From Luidia sarsii (taxonomy: Eukaryota; Echinodermata; Asteroidea; Paxillosida; Luidiidae), in contig OX465103.1 in assembly GCA_949987565.1 (NCBI GenBank), positions 26,458,335-26,522,334 of the forward strand: a DNA stretch of 64,000 nt. Reading direction: 5' to 3'. Shown in pieces: positions 42,411-52,764 of the stretch. Within the stretch, counting starts at the first letter, position 1. Each line of letters begins with the position of its first letter. The notes under the pieces are model-generated. The model ran no database searches and had not been told where the DNA came from. It saw only the letters and a list, made by a program, of their open reading frames with translations. The translations under genes were made by a program, and so were the position numbers.

Positions 42411-44600
42411 GGTGTGAGGGGTAGGGGGTGAGAGCTGCACTGTCCGCGCCCGCTGATGGGGTAAGGGTATAGTTTCTGTTTAGGCATAGACAAGGCGGGG
42501 GCTAGACATTTTGGAAGATGCACTCGGTGACCGTGCCTTATCCAAGCGGGGGGAGGTGCACGACAGGATGGGGGACTTCGAGTCGGCTTCGATCCGGCAG
42601 AAAGGGAAAGGGGGCACCATTGGGGGGGGGGGGGTTGAACAGGGGCGGAGGTGTCTCGAAGATGTATGATCCTACGAGAGAGGCACGAGATGGGGTGGGA
42701 ATCCTATAGAAAAATCAGCACCCATGAATTCAAACCCAAATAATTATGAAGGAAATGGGTGGTATAAGACGGTATTGATCCAAGGTGGATTCCTCCAAAA
42801 AAATGTGGATGGAGTGAATCCGTGTACTGGGTGGGGTGGGGAACTCGCTCCGTGACTGTCCAGAAAACCTATACAGAATGTAAGCCCATTATGATCTAAA
42901 CCTATTTGCCGGCTGACGTAAAACGTATCAAGCTTTTCTGACTTCTCCGCCACTATACAGTGCAGCGGAAATAGACTTACTGTTTGTTCTGATTTTTTTT
43001 ATTCCAGTTTCTTCTTCTTCTTTTGCCGCATTCTTCTGAGTTCGAGATCGTGGTTTTGGGGGTCGCTTTTTTATTATCATTTTCTTTTTAGATTTTTAAC
43101 TAGGTAGTCATTATTTAAAGCTCCCGAAAAGATATAGAATGACGCACTCCCGTTGTGATTTAAACCTTAAAGTGACATCAACGCTGACTAACTAACGGGA
43201 AACGTATTGAAATAATGAAATATATCCAGCTCTCCTTCTATCATTTCCGACCACTTATGCACTATTTTCTGATTATCTGAATTTCAATTCCCAATTTCAC
43301 GCCACTGAAAACAGGAAAATGCGTTGGGGTTTGGAATCAAGTGCTGACATTAGTCTAAGATCGAGGTGGAGGAGGAAGGGGGGATATGTTTGTTCTTTCA
43401 ACTTACCGTATCGTTTAATCCGTCCCCGTACCGTCTGATCAGCGAGTTATTCCTTTAAGGGTCGGCGCAGTATTTTATTCCCCCTCAGAAGCCGGTTCGG
43501 CCGTGCGGCTTGCATCCTGCACGGGTTTCGTATATATAATTCCCTCCTCCTCTCCTTGGACCCACAAACACGGGGGGGGCGGCAACACACGGGCCCCAGA
43601 GACGGGTGACTCCGACTCGACCGAACACGGACCGGCCCTCGGCGAGGTTCATCAGCCGGGCCGCGAACCACGTCTTGTACTCTCTCCTTCTTTCTCCCTC
43701 TCCCCCTCTCTCTCTCTCTCTTTCTGTATCTCCTCCGATCCCTCCCGGAAAGAAGGCAGGGCTCTCCCTCTCCGAATATGATGACGCCGTCTTCAAGTCT
43801 CGCCCTCACCTCCGATGCACTTCGTCACCTTCCCCGGCACGGTGCATGATATTAATAATCCTTGACCGTTTAAGAAGACTGGTGTCCTCTCTCTCTCTCC
43901 GTTCCTGGTGTCGTCTCCTTTCTCCGTTCTCGATCGCTCTCACTGACGCGACGTACGTACTCCCTCGACCGGCTTGGAGAGAGGGAGAGAGAGAGAGAGA
44001 GCGAGAAATTCCTGGGATATTTCCCCCGCAGAATCTCCTGTTTACACGCTGTCGTCTTAGCGGTGGGCAGTCGGAGTCGTGAAGATTTCCTTACTCCCCT
44101 TTTGTTTTTGAATCCCCCTCAGCCTGAGACGGGGAGAGGGCGAGGGTCGCTGGACATCTTGGGGAGTGTGTCAAGGTGGGAAGGGGGGTGGACGGCCGGG
44201 CGTGGTTGCATCAACTGGACCCGTCTCTGTGTCTTGCCCTTGCCTCGACTCGCTTGGAAATGCATGCAGGCAGGGCGTACACGCGACCCTGGAGGGTAGA
44301 GGGGGGGCGGTGGCGGTGGCGGTGTTACACCAGGGGGGTGCTGCTCATCTCGACTGGGCCGACCCCGTTGCACCGAGACTTGGTGGCCGCTTCGCCGTCG
44401 TCCATCGATGTGTCGCGGGTGGCGGGGTTCCCGAGCCAGCACGGCGCGGTATTAACCGGGCGATCGGAGTGCGCGAGGGGGCTGGGCCGATCACGGAGGA
44501 ATCCCCGGCATGTGCCCCGTCGCGGAGACCCGAGCTCCCTGGTCCATTGACAGACGCCCGCGTTCCGTGGCGCTTGCGATCCGATGCAATGCCGTCTTTT
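42411..44600. other. Intergenic, no gene seen
   Basis: Includes G runs (42621-42633, 43574-43581), a (TC)n patch at about 43705-43720 and GC-rich DNA at 43490-43680 and 44100-44580. The GC-rich frames are not supported by any recognisable domain. Confidence 0.4.
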
Positions 44601-45680
44601 TTTTTTCTCCCTCTCCTATTTCCCTCTCACTCTCCCTCTCTCTCCCTCCCTCTCTCTCTCCTTCTCTCTCTTATACTCTCAACAAACCGGCTCGCTGTTA
44701 TAATAAAGCGATCGCCCGCTGACTCGACAGCTCAACTCGGGTTTCCAGTGTTCTGGCTGCCGCACCGCTCTCCGCTCACTGTACTGAAGTCCTCCCCGTC
44801 CGAAGCCGTTATCGACAACGGGAACCCGTGCCCGGCAGTACGCAGTTCAAGGAGGCCCCCCTCGTCCATACGTGTCTACGGTGCACGCATGTCTAGTCTG
44901 TGCGCGCGCGTGTGTGTATGTAATGTTGTGCCTTGGACGGGGCCGACCGCAGTTGTTTGGGGGGGGGCGCACGTTTATGAATGCCACGGTACAGAATACA
45001 TCCCGCCGATTCTATGCATCTCATATGAAGCATGTAGCATCATCGTGCGTGCTGCCTGCCTTCCCCCGCCCCGCCTGCCCAGTGCCGAGCCCGTGCATAG
45101 CGCGTGGAATAGGGTTACTGACACGAGGGCCCAGTGCAATCAGTTATGTGCGCTCTCAATCTCAGTGCCTCTCTCTCTCTCTCCATCTCTCTCTCCATCT
45201 CTCTCTCTCTCCATCTCTCTCTCTCTCTCCATCTCTCTCTCAACCTCTCTCTCTCTCTCCATCTCTCTCTCTCCATCTCTCTCCCTCTCACTCTTTCTCT
45301 CCCTCCATACCTCTCTCCACCTCTCTCATCAACCTCTCTCTCCATCTCTCTTTCCACCTCTCTCTCAACCTCACTCTCCGCCTTAGTCTCCACTTCTCTC
45401 TCCCTACCTCTCTCTCTCTCCTTCCCCCTTTATACACCTCTCTCCTCTCCCTCTCCCTCTCCCTCTCCCTCTCCCTCTCCCTCTCCCTCTCCCTCTCCCT
45501 CTCCCTCTCCCTCTCCCTCTCCCTCTCCCTCTCCCTCTCCCTCTCCCTCTCCCTCTCTAGTCCACCTTTCTCTCTCCCCCCCATCTCTTTCTTTCTCTCT
45601 CTCCATCTCTCTGTTTCTCTCTCTCCATCTCTCTGTTTCTCTCTCCCTCTCTCTCTATCTCTCTCTCTCTCTTTCTCCGA
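44601..45680 (+). repeat. CT-rich tracts with (CTCCCT)n core
   Basis: A first CT patch at 44601-44675, unique DNA to about 45165, then TCTCTCTCCA units and a regular (CCCTCT)n of about 20 copies at 45443-45557, ending near 45680. Confidence 0.85.
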
Positions 45681-45827
45681 ATGATATGAACAGGTTTCAT
45701 GAAAAGGTCTCGGTCTCCTATTCCCCCCTCCCATAATTCATTCAGTTCTTTTACATTTATTTTTTTCTCCAGCCATTGATCAATACGTCAACCGATACCA
45801 TCAGGTTATGGAGTTCTAAAGAATTTG

Positions 45828-45920
45828 GAAGGCCCGGCGTTTCAACCCAAATGGTATCTTTCTCAGAGGCAGAAAAAGTACTTTGAGCAAAAGTCCTGCT
45901 ACAGGATACGTCAGCCCCTC
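45828..45920. repeat. Inverted pair of GGTCCTGC-type repeats (variant)
   Basis: The left half is a minus-strand variant with CTCTGAGAAAGATACCATTT then GGGTTGAAACGCCGGGCC. The right half is plus-strand AAAGTCCTGCTACAGGATACG then TCAGCCCC. Confidence 0.6.
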
Positions 45921-45930
45921 CCCACTGTCT

Positions 45931-48062
45931 GACATTTTGCACTTCGCGGTCATTTTAGTATCGACAATTGTCACCATTTTCTAGATTACCTCTTATCAGA
46001 GTGCTCTTCGTATATATTTCTTTTCGTCTATCTCATAATGTTCCGAACTTGCGGGGGGTGGGAGGAATAACATCCACATTTGATATTCCGCAGTGAAAAA
46101 TCCTCCCTTTTTTCGTGGCTTCGAATGGTTCTGGATTTCTCGATGAATCTCCTGCCAATGGCAAAATGGCAACAGGTTAGATTGGAACAATTCTGCCCTC
46201 CGCCGTCTGCACGGTGTATACCTCCAACCAACCCCAAAAAATATCACACCCTCGGGGAAGAAGATTCGTCCGTGGGGGGGGGGGGCTCGTGGCTGTCCGC
46301 GGTCTCTCAATCGGCCAAAGAATGGGTTCCTATGTGGCGTGAGGCTGCCAGCTAACCTCCCCCACCCACCCCCCTTTCCCCGTGAGTCCCACCTTTCCCA
46401 GCTGCAAAATAAAAAAAAAATCTGAAGTGTGCGGATGCTGATTATGCTTCCTCGCTTCGGCCACCATTACGAGAGGAGAGGGGTGCAGTCTATATACGTG
46501 TGTGTCTTTTCCTCGTGTGTCTTGTGGTGGTTTTTTCTCTCAAACGAGTGCGGCAGACTCGGCGTGTGCCGTTCCCGCCTTTTTGCAATGTTCGGTCGTC
46601 TGCATGACGCGCTGGACATTTTTTGTCGTACGTGACACCGGTAGGCCTGTTTATGATTTGAGGAGGCGTGTGGGTGAGGGTCTGTGGGTTGGGGGTTTTT
46701 TTTCTTCTTCTGCTTCAGTCTTTTTACCTCGTCTTCGAAAATTCCACGAGGACGACGCAGAAATAACGTTAGGACGGCGCTTAGACAGGGCGCCAAAATT
46801 GTAGATGTTTGTTTCAATTTGGTGAAGCAAGGCTGCAGTATTATACTTCATGGTCAACATTTTTATTCGACCAAATTGAAAGCGGTGTCACCTTTCTGGC
46901 CTTTTTGATTTCATTCTCGAAATATATTGATTGCAAAACCAATTATTGGAGAAGAGTGTAGGCGTTCAAGGTTTCCTCTCGACGCACGTTGTTACATTCG
47001 TCTCTTGAACGTCTGTCTTTGGGGTTGTCACGTGAGGTTTCGGCTTCGTACCGAGCTGTCCTTTCGCACGGCCAACAGCCCCTAATTAATGAACATTACT
47101 AAAGTAGGCCTACATTGTGTAATGCATAATAGCGCCCTCTTGCGGTTCGTCTAGCACATTCAATTGCAATGATTGTTTAGACAGTACAAAATACGTACAT
47201 GTACAGTACATGTATTATGATTTATTCGCATGTTCAAGGTACATGATCCATGCCTACGTGTACATGTAGGCCCTAGTTACACGTACAGTGTGTATAACGT
47301 ATGCGTGTGCACTCGATGTGCATGTTCTTTTTACAGCGGCTGATTTCCGACAATCGGATGTTTCATTGCGGCGTTATAAAGGCCAGATATAGCGTTATAA
47401 TGCCCTAATTTACGTACCATGGGGTGTAAAAGTTCTTGTTAAGTCCCGTAATTATAATGTCATAATTATATAATAACGCTGTAAATACGTATAACTACGT
47501 AACCGGGTGTTATAACGCCATAAATGTGGACGTAATGACGCCGTAATAGAGCGTTACAATTCTGTTATAAACAATCTGTTATAAACAATCTTGGTGAAAA
47601 TCAGGAATCAACGTTTTATTTTCATGTGCAGTGCATTACATATCCGGATACAGTGTACATCCACATCATTATACCGGTACATGTACATGAATACTGTACA
47701 TGGCTTGTACGTATCCTATACATAATTAACTTATTATTATTTTTAGAAAATGCATAGGCCTACTGATTTACTATTTACTTACAAAACGCACACTGTTTTG
47801 ATTATCCGACGTCGCAATGTCAGTCACTTGGTGGTTCGTAAAAGGTGTCAGCACATTACAGGTATACCACTCAACCACTGTCATAGTTTCAGTTTGGGAG
47901 AATAAGACGACCGCAAGTTTTCCGTTTACGCTTGAATAAGTTAAGTACAAGTAGGCCTAGTTCCATAGAAATCTCAAATCAGTTTCTATATGCAACTGTT
48001 GGCAAAGCCAGTTGGCTAGGATAGGTTGTCGGTCGGACACTGACCCTACCCCTAACCCAGAT
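45931..48062. other. Intergenic, no gene; CGTTATAA word cluster
   Basis: 46261-46276 has a G run. A 12-bp inverted pair TTTCAATTTGGT / ACCAAATTGAAA lies at about 46811 and 46872. At about 47370-47600 the word CGTTATAA and its reverse TTATAACG recur with GTAATTATAATG-like words, possibly subterminal repeats of an unrecognised element. GTACATGTAC words begin near 47195. Confidence 0.4.
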
Positions 48063-48828
48063 GGGTATAATTGGTGCAATTTTGCCCATTCTATAGTTAT
48101 TGAGCACTATAGGTATATTGAGCACAATAGGTATACAATAAAAATGATCATTATACACTCATGCACTCATAAGCTCTGCTTTTTCGTGGGTGCCTTCATA
48201 GTATATCCTATGGTTTATAAACAGAAAATCGAAACTATGTATAATGTATAATTGGTATAATTGGTGCAATTTTGCCCATTCTATAGTTATTGAGCACTAT
48301 AGGTAGTTGAGCACTATAGGTATACAATAAATCATCATTATATACACTCATGCACTCATAAGTTCTGCTTTTTCGTGGGTGCCTTCACAGTATATTCTAT
48401 GGTTTATAAACAGACAATCGAAACTATGTATAATGTATAATTGGTATAATTGGTGCAATTTTGCCCATTCTATAGTTATTGAGCACTAAGGTATATTGAG
48501 CACTATAGGTATACAATAAATCATCATTATATTATACACTCATGAACTCATAAGCTCTGCTTTTTCGTGGGTGCCTTCACAGTATATTCTATGGTTTATA
48601 AACAGACAATCGAAACTATGTATAATGTATAATTGGTATAATTGGTGCAATTTTGCCCATTCTATAGTTATTGAGCACTATAGGTATATTAAGCACTATA
48701 GGTATACAATAAATCATCATTATATACACTCATGCACTCATAAGCTCTGCTTCTTCGTGGCTGCCTTCATGGTATATCCTATGGTTTATAAACAGAAAAA
48801 CGAAACTATGTATAATGTGATATAGTAC
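48063..48828 (+). repeat. 190-bp tandem repeat, four copies
   Basis: The marker TTGGTGCAATTTTGCCCATT starts at 48071, 48261, 48450 and 48642 (spacings 190, 189, 192). Each unit contains two GAGCACTATAGGTAT subrepeats and ends near AACTATGTATAATG. Identity between units is above 90 percent by eye. Confidence 0.9.
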
Positions 48829-49189
48829 TGTGAAAATAAAAAGAATGAATAAACTAGTGTTGCTTTCAAAGGGAGAAAAATGAGCCGTATATTTTTTAAG
48901 AAACGTGACTTTGGTTAATTCAGAATTCAGCGTCTGTGATCGTGACCACTAATGCCTGTTTCTATCCGCCACGTCTCCGAACGGCCGCACGTCAACTCAA
49001 TCATCATAATACGAGTTTTGCAGCTAGCTCCTCGGCACCGTCGAAAAATTATTCCAATATTCATGAGCGCGGGAGGGGAAATAGCCAGACACTTCCGAGT
49101 CCGATCCTTTAGTTCAACAAAGGTCGCTGCTTGTGCAATGAGTCAATTTGGTGAAAAGCCTCAGTATAGATATTGAGGAGTGCTTAAAA
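48829..49189. other. Intergenic, no gene seen
   Basis: AT-rich, nothing recognised. Confidence 0.35.
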
Positions 49190-49230
49190 TTTGAGAAAGG
49201 GCCTGCTAGGATCGAATCACCAGACCTTTT
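49190..49230 (+). repeat. GGTCCTGC-hairpin repeat
   Basis: TTTGAGAAAGGGCCTGCTAG then GATCGAATCACCAGACC. One stem base differs from the family (GGGCC for GGTCC). Confidence 0.7.
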
Positions 49231-49269
49231 CCATTTTTTTTAGCTTTGGAACAATAAATAAATGTCGTT

Positions 49270-49345
49270 AAGTTACGTACCGGCTCTTTTAAGAGTCATA
49301 ATATACTCCTTCTCTTAATAGGCCTAAATGATGCGACCGCAAACC
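49270..49345 (+). mobile_element. Histone-stem-loop-like repeat, fragment
   Basis: AAGTTACGTACC, then a complete stem-loop GGCTCT-TTTA-AGAGTC (49282-49297, one G-U pair), CTCCTTCTCTTA and GACCGCAAACCTC. Confidence 0.65.
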
Positions 49346-49351
49346 TCTAGC

Positions 49352-49735
49352 TTAAAGGGATAACACAACATTGGTCGAGGTCAAAGAATTATAGCATCCA
49401 TATGTTGTCTGATCCAACATATGCATGAAATAGCACACCTGTGAAAATTTCATCCCAATCCGCCAACCGAGTCTCGAGAAAATAGTGAAAAACCTCTTCA
49501 TTTATTTCGAGAAAATGCAGCATTCAACGAATTGTTCCGAAAATCGTTTAGATATAGGGGTGAGACGTAAACGATTTATTTACTCTTTCCTCAAAAAAAT
49601 ACAGCATTTTAGTCAGAAAAATGTCAGTGTGAGGTTTCTACCATAACTATCTTCAAACTGTATAAATTTCATGTAAATCTGTGAACACTTTTGTTTTTCG
49701 ATCTCACCAATGTTGTGTAGGCCTACAGGGGCACC
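49352..49735 (+). mobile_element. TTAA-flanked MITE family N, copy
   Basis: Begins TTAAAGGGATAACACAACAT and ends CACCAATGTTGTGTAGGCC. The interior (GTCTGATCCAACATATGC, AATCCGCCAACCGAGTC, ATACAGCATTTTAG, CTATCTTCAAACTGTAT) is colinear with 38131-38509. Confidence 0.75.
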
Positions 49736-50254
49736 TCGTCCAGTTTATAATGGCGGAGTCAATCTCTTGACAAAAAAAAATGTGGTCTGAGAAAATTCCC
49801 TAGTTGGCCGTAGTTTCTCATTTACAACAGATGGTTCTCTCGTTCAGTGTATAGGCTCATGGCGGAGTTCTCCTGAAGATATGGCCTCACATCATGATCA
49901 TTGTGGAAGAGGCTTCCATCACCAGGCTAATCACGAGTGAAGATGATACGCCCACCAAATCGCCTTAAGTACCGAGCTCGGCCGTTATGCTGTCACCTTC
50001 GATGAAACCAATTCTGAGGGGCTCAGTGCTCATTGCCTGCACTTATAGACCTAAGCCTCACATAATATTGTGCATGTACAATGTACACCGTAATGTACTG
50101 TACATGAGCAGTATACAGTATTGTACATGTGCATACAGTCCATACATAAAAGCCTCATGTACATGTACATGTATGTATACGATTTACACGTATATGCACA
50201 TGGACACGTGTATGTTCCTGTTCATGAACATAATGCACATAGACATTTAAAATA
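49736..50254. other. Intergenic, no gene; GTACATGTAC-rich
   Basis: Unique DNA, then dense TACATGTA words from about 50070. Confidence 0.4.
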
Positions 50255-50437
50255 CGCAGTGGCTGTTGTTACGGCAGTCGTCCGTGTGGTTCCCTGACTT
50301 GATTGTATTTCGTCAGCATTGCAAGCTGATTTAACCAGTCTATTAGCTGATAGTCTGGTTCCAAGAGCTAAACATCCTGACAAATACTGTAAAGTCAGGG
50401 AACCACACGGACGACTGCCGTAACAACAGCCACTGCG
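50255..50437. mobile_element. 183-bp MITE with perfect 46-bp TIRs and 9-bp target duplication
   Basis: Arms 50255-50300 and 50392-50437 are exact inverted repeats (ends CGCAGTGGCTG / CAGCCACTGCG). Direct repeats TTTAAAATA flank it (50246-50254 and 50438-50446). Long identical TIRs with a 9-bp duplication fit Mutator-like elements best, inferred from structure only. The 91-bp centre is not coding. Confidence 0.9.
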
Positions 50438-51327
50438 TTTAAAATAGGCCGACATACGAGTGCATGTTCCAGACGTACATGTACATGTGCATGTAGGCCC
50501 TACATGGGCATGTTCATACAAAATAATGCATTTAAGTATATACATCATGTACCTGTACATTAGACCATACATCTACAGTACATTACACGCACATGCGCGC
50601 ACATGCATACACTTGTGCGCATGTGCATGCACTGAAGGCCTAGATGAACATGTACAGCACATGCACTGTTCATAAACATCATGTACAGTACAGTACATGT
50701 ACATGCATATTAAATTTTAGGTAAAAATCTTTGTTGAGTGTGCATGAAATCACCGTTGAAAGAGGCTGTGTTTCACTTTTTTGTGACAGTTTTCCACCAT
50801 ATTATTTTTTCATAATCGCCAATTATAAGAGTCAGTAGTGTGATCGCCTATTGGCCCCTTTACGAATCCCTGGATCATGCAGCACCGGGAACAGGCTTCG
50901 TTCTCGTCATAAACCGAGCTCTGAAGATGCACGTTGTGGGTTGTCACTGAATTTAAAGGTTACTTCTCCCGCTTGGTCTCCTGCAGTGAGCATATAGTGT
51001 GAAGCTTCACCTTTGTAAATCTATGACGGGTGTAAGAAAATGAAGGCGAAGTTCGAGCCCGACCTAAACAGCGCCCTCACACGTGCATTCCGGGCCATAC
51101 CAAACCAACTCCACGAGTGTGGTGGGTTGTTTTCTAAGGAGCACAGGAAATTATTCAGGGTAAAAGAAGTGATATGGGACTCTTTTTGCACCGGTACACG
51201 TGGGTGAAAACGGTTTGGGTTTTTTCAGAAGACGGCACAGCGCATTAATATACGCTCGATCGTGTGGCGGCTGTGCAACTTCCCAATTTCAATAGTAATG
51301 AAATTTAAATACCCCAACACACAAACA
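50438..51327. other. Intergenic upstream of TUSC2
   Basis: GTACATGTAC-rich to about 50705, then unique DNA. No upstream exon was recognised. Confidence 0.4.
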
Positions 51328-51537
51328 TCCAAAATGGCCGCTGCCATGGTCTAGTCGTCTTTTCAAGAGAGAGAGAGAGGAAAACACACAGTAAAAAGGT
51401 GAAAAAGGAGCGAGTTTCCCAGCGTCTGGCCGTACGAGAATTGATCAGGACCGTAAGTGGGTAGTCGTCCCTTGTCCGGGCGGAGGAGAGGGGAGGAAAA
51501 CACAGCGTTTTGCCCGAGGCCAGAGGCTAACGAGAGG
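51328..51537 (+). promoter_or_regulatory. TUSC2: Probable TUSC2 promoter / 5' UTR
   Basis: The 200 bp before the start codon include AAAATGGCCGCTGCCATGG (51331-51349), close to a YY1 site (AANATGGCGGC with one change), and a GAGA run at 51367-51381. The coding frame is closed upstream by TAA at 51454-51456. No TATA box is evident. Confidence 0.4.
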
Positions 51538-51692
51538 ATGGGAAATAAGAATTCCTCGCTCGTGCAGTCGATCACGTCACCCATCACGAGCTATTTCTAC
51601 GGCGGTGACCATGACAAGGATGGGGACGGGGACGGGCAGTGCGTGCAAGTCGGCAAACTGAAAGTCAGCCCCTTCGTACACACGAGGAAAAG
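51538..51692 (+). CDS. TUSC2: TUSC2 (Fus1) coding exon 1
   Basis: First coding exon of tumour suppressor candidate 2 / Fus1, a small N-myristoylated protein that in vertebrates associates with mitochondria and has been linked to calcium handling and immune and stress signalling. The ATG at 51538 opens MGNKNSS, a good myristoylation signal (Gly2, Ser6), as in the vertebrate protein. The exon encodes 51 residues plus two bases. It ends KVSPFVHTRK, matching the conserved PPFVFTRR segment just before the FYDEDG block. Residues 24-34 form an acidic DxDxDGDGDG stretch resembling a calcium-binding loop, lineage-specific and unproven. The donor is AG|GTAAAC (GT at 51693). The exon ends in phase 2 and joins the exon at 62874, creating Ser52. 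The first 45 residues are weakly conserved in the family, so identity rests mainly on the exon 2 match. Confidence 0.85.
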
Positions 51693-51746
51693 GTAAACCT
51701 TATCCACTCAGAATGTCGAAATGAATGATTGAGTATTTATTAATTA

Positions 51747-52326
51747 TGGTGGTGCAGAAGGGACATCGCAAATCGCAAATATCTGCAAAGATAATTGCAA
51801 TTCGCACATTTTGTCGCAAATATTTGCGACGAAATCTGCAATTCGCAGATTTTGTCGCAAATTTTTTTCAAAGAAGCTAGGGGGCCCAAACCAGTAGTGC
51901 CGTAGTGTCGCATGACTCGCTGTACGGTGCTTTGGTCAAAGGTCGCGTAGTGCGCTGTGGCCACCTATCCCATCGTTGCGCCGGGTCTAACACTGTGTAG
52001 TGACCAGCCGCGGTTTCTTCTGTTGTGGCCCCCTGGCTTCTTTGGAAAAAAATTGCGACAAAATCTGCGAATTGCAGATTTTGTCGCAAATATTTGCGCA
52101 CATTTTTGCGGCAAAAATGTGCAATTCGTAGATTTTTTCGCAAATATATGCGCACATATTTGCGACAAAATTTGTGATTTGCAAATATGTGCGCAAATAT
52201 TTGCGACAAAATTTGCGAATTGCAATTTTTTTCCGCAAATATTTGCGACAAAATGTACGACAAATGTACGAATTGCAAATATCTTTGCAGATATTTGCGA
52301 TTTGCGATGTCCCTTCTGCGCCACCA
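51747..52326. mobile_element. 580-bp fold-back element in TUSC2 intron 1
   Basis: Terminal 46 bp (51747-51792 and 52281-52326; ends TGGTGGTGCAGAAGGG / CCCTTCTGCGCCACCA, one mismatch) with TA on both flanks. Inverted similarity continues inward through GCAATTCG, TTGTCGCAAAT and AAAGAAGC(T/C)AGGGGGCC, so each arm is well over 100 bp. The right arm is expanded by many variants of TTTGCGACAAAATTTGCGAA. About 135 bp of unique centre remain (51894-52029). Not coding. Confidence 0.85.
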
Positions 52327-52720
52327 TAAGTATTATTAATTAATTAAATCAAATGTTTAGTTAGACTTAGACTAGAGCCTCCATGCCACTGCCAGGTTCA
52401 AGTTCAAGTTCAACCATCAATCAATCAATGTGGTTGGTATGGCAATGGTATGACTATGAATGACTATGAATTAAATGTATCATTTCATATTTTTCATTTC
52501 CATTCCAGTCAGATACATGTGTATTTAAATCACAAAGATTTTATTTCCCCCTCCTCTCACTAATCCCTACCCTACTCCTTGCCCTTCCCTTTGATCTCTC
52601 CCTTGGCCTTAGTACCAGCTTCACTCGTTGTCCTCTGTTTCTCATCCATGTCCTATTTACTCTCTCCCCCCTTCCTTCATTTCGTGCACTGTACATGTAT
52701 CTGTTTTGTCCTTGTCACTC
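52327..52720. other. TUSC2 intron, no feature recognised
   Basis: AT-rich then C/T-rich at 52545-52680. Confidence 0.4.
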
Positions 52721-52764
52721 TGCCTTTGAGAAAGGTCCTGCTAGGATCGAAACGTCAGGCCCAC
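52721..52764 (+). repeat. GGTCCTGC-hairpin repeat, best copy
   Basis: GCCTTTGAGAAAGGTCCTGC then TAGGATCGAAACGTCAGGCC. GGTCC and GGATC pair (5 bp with one G-U) around TGCTA, directly followed by GAAAC. Confidence 0.75.
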
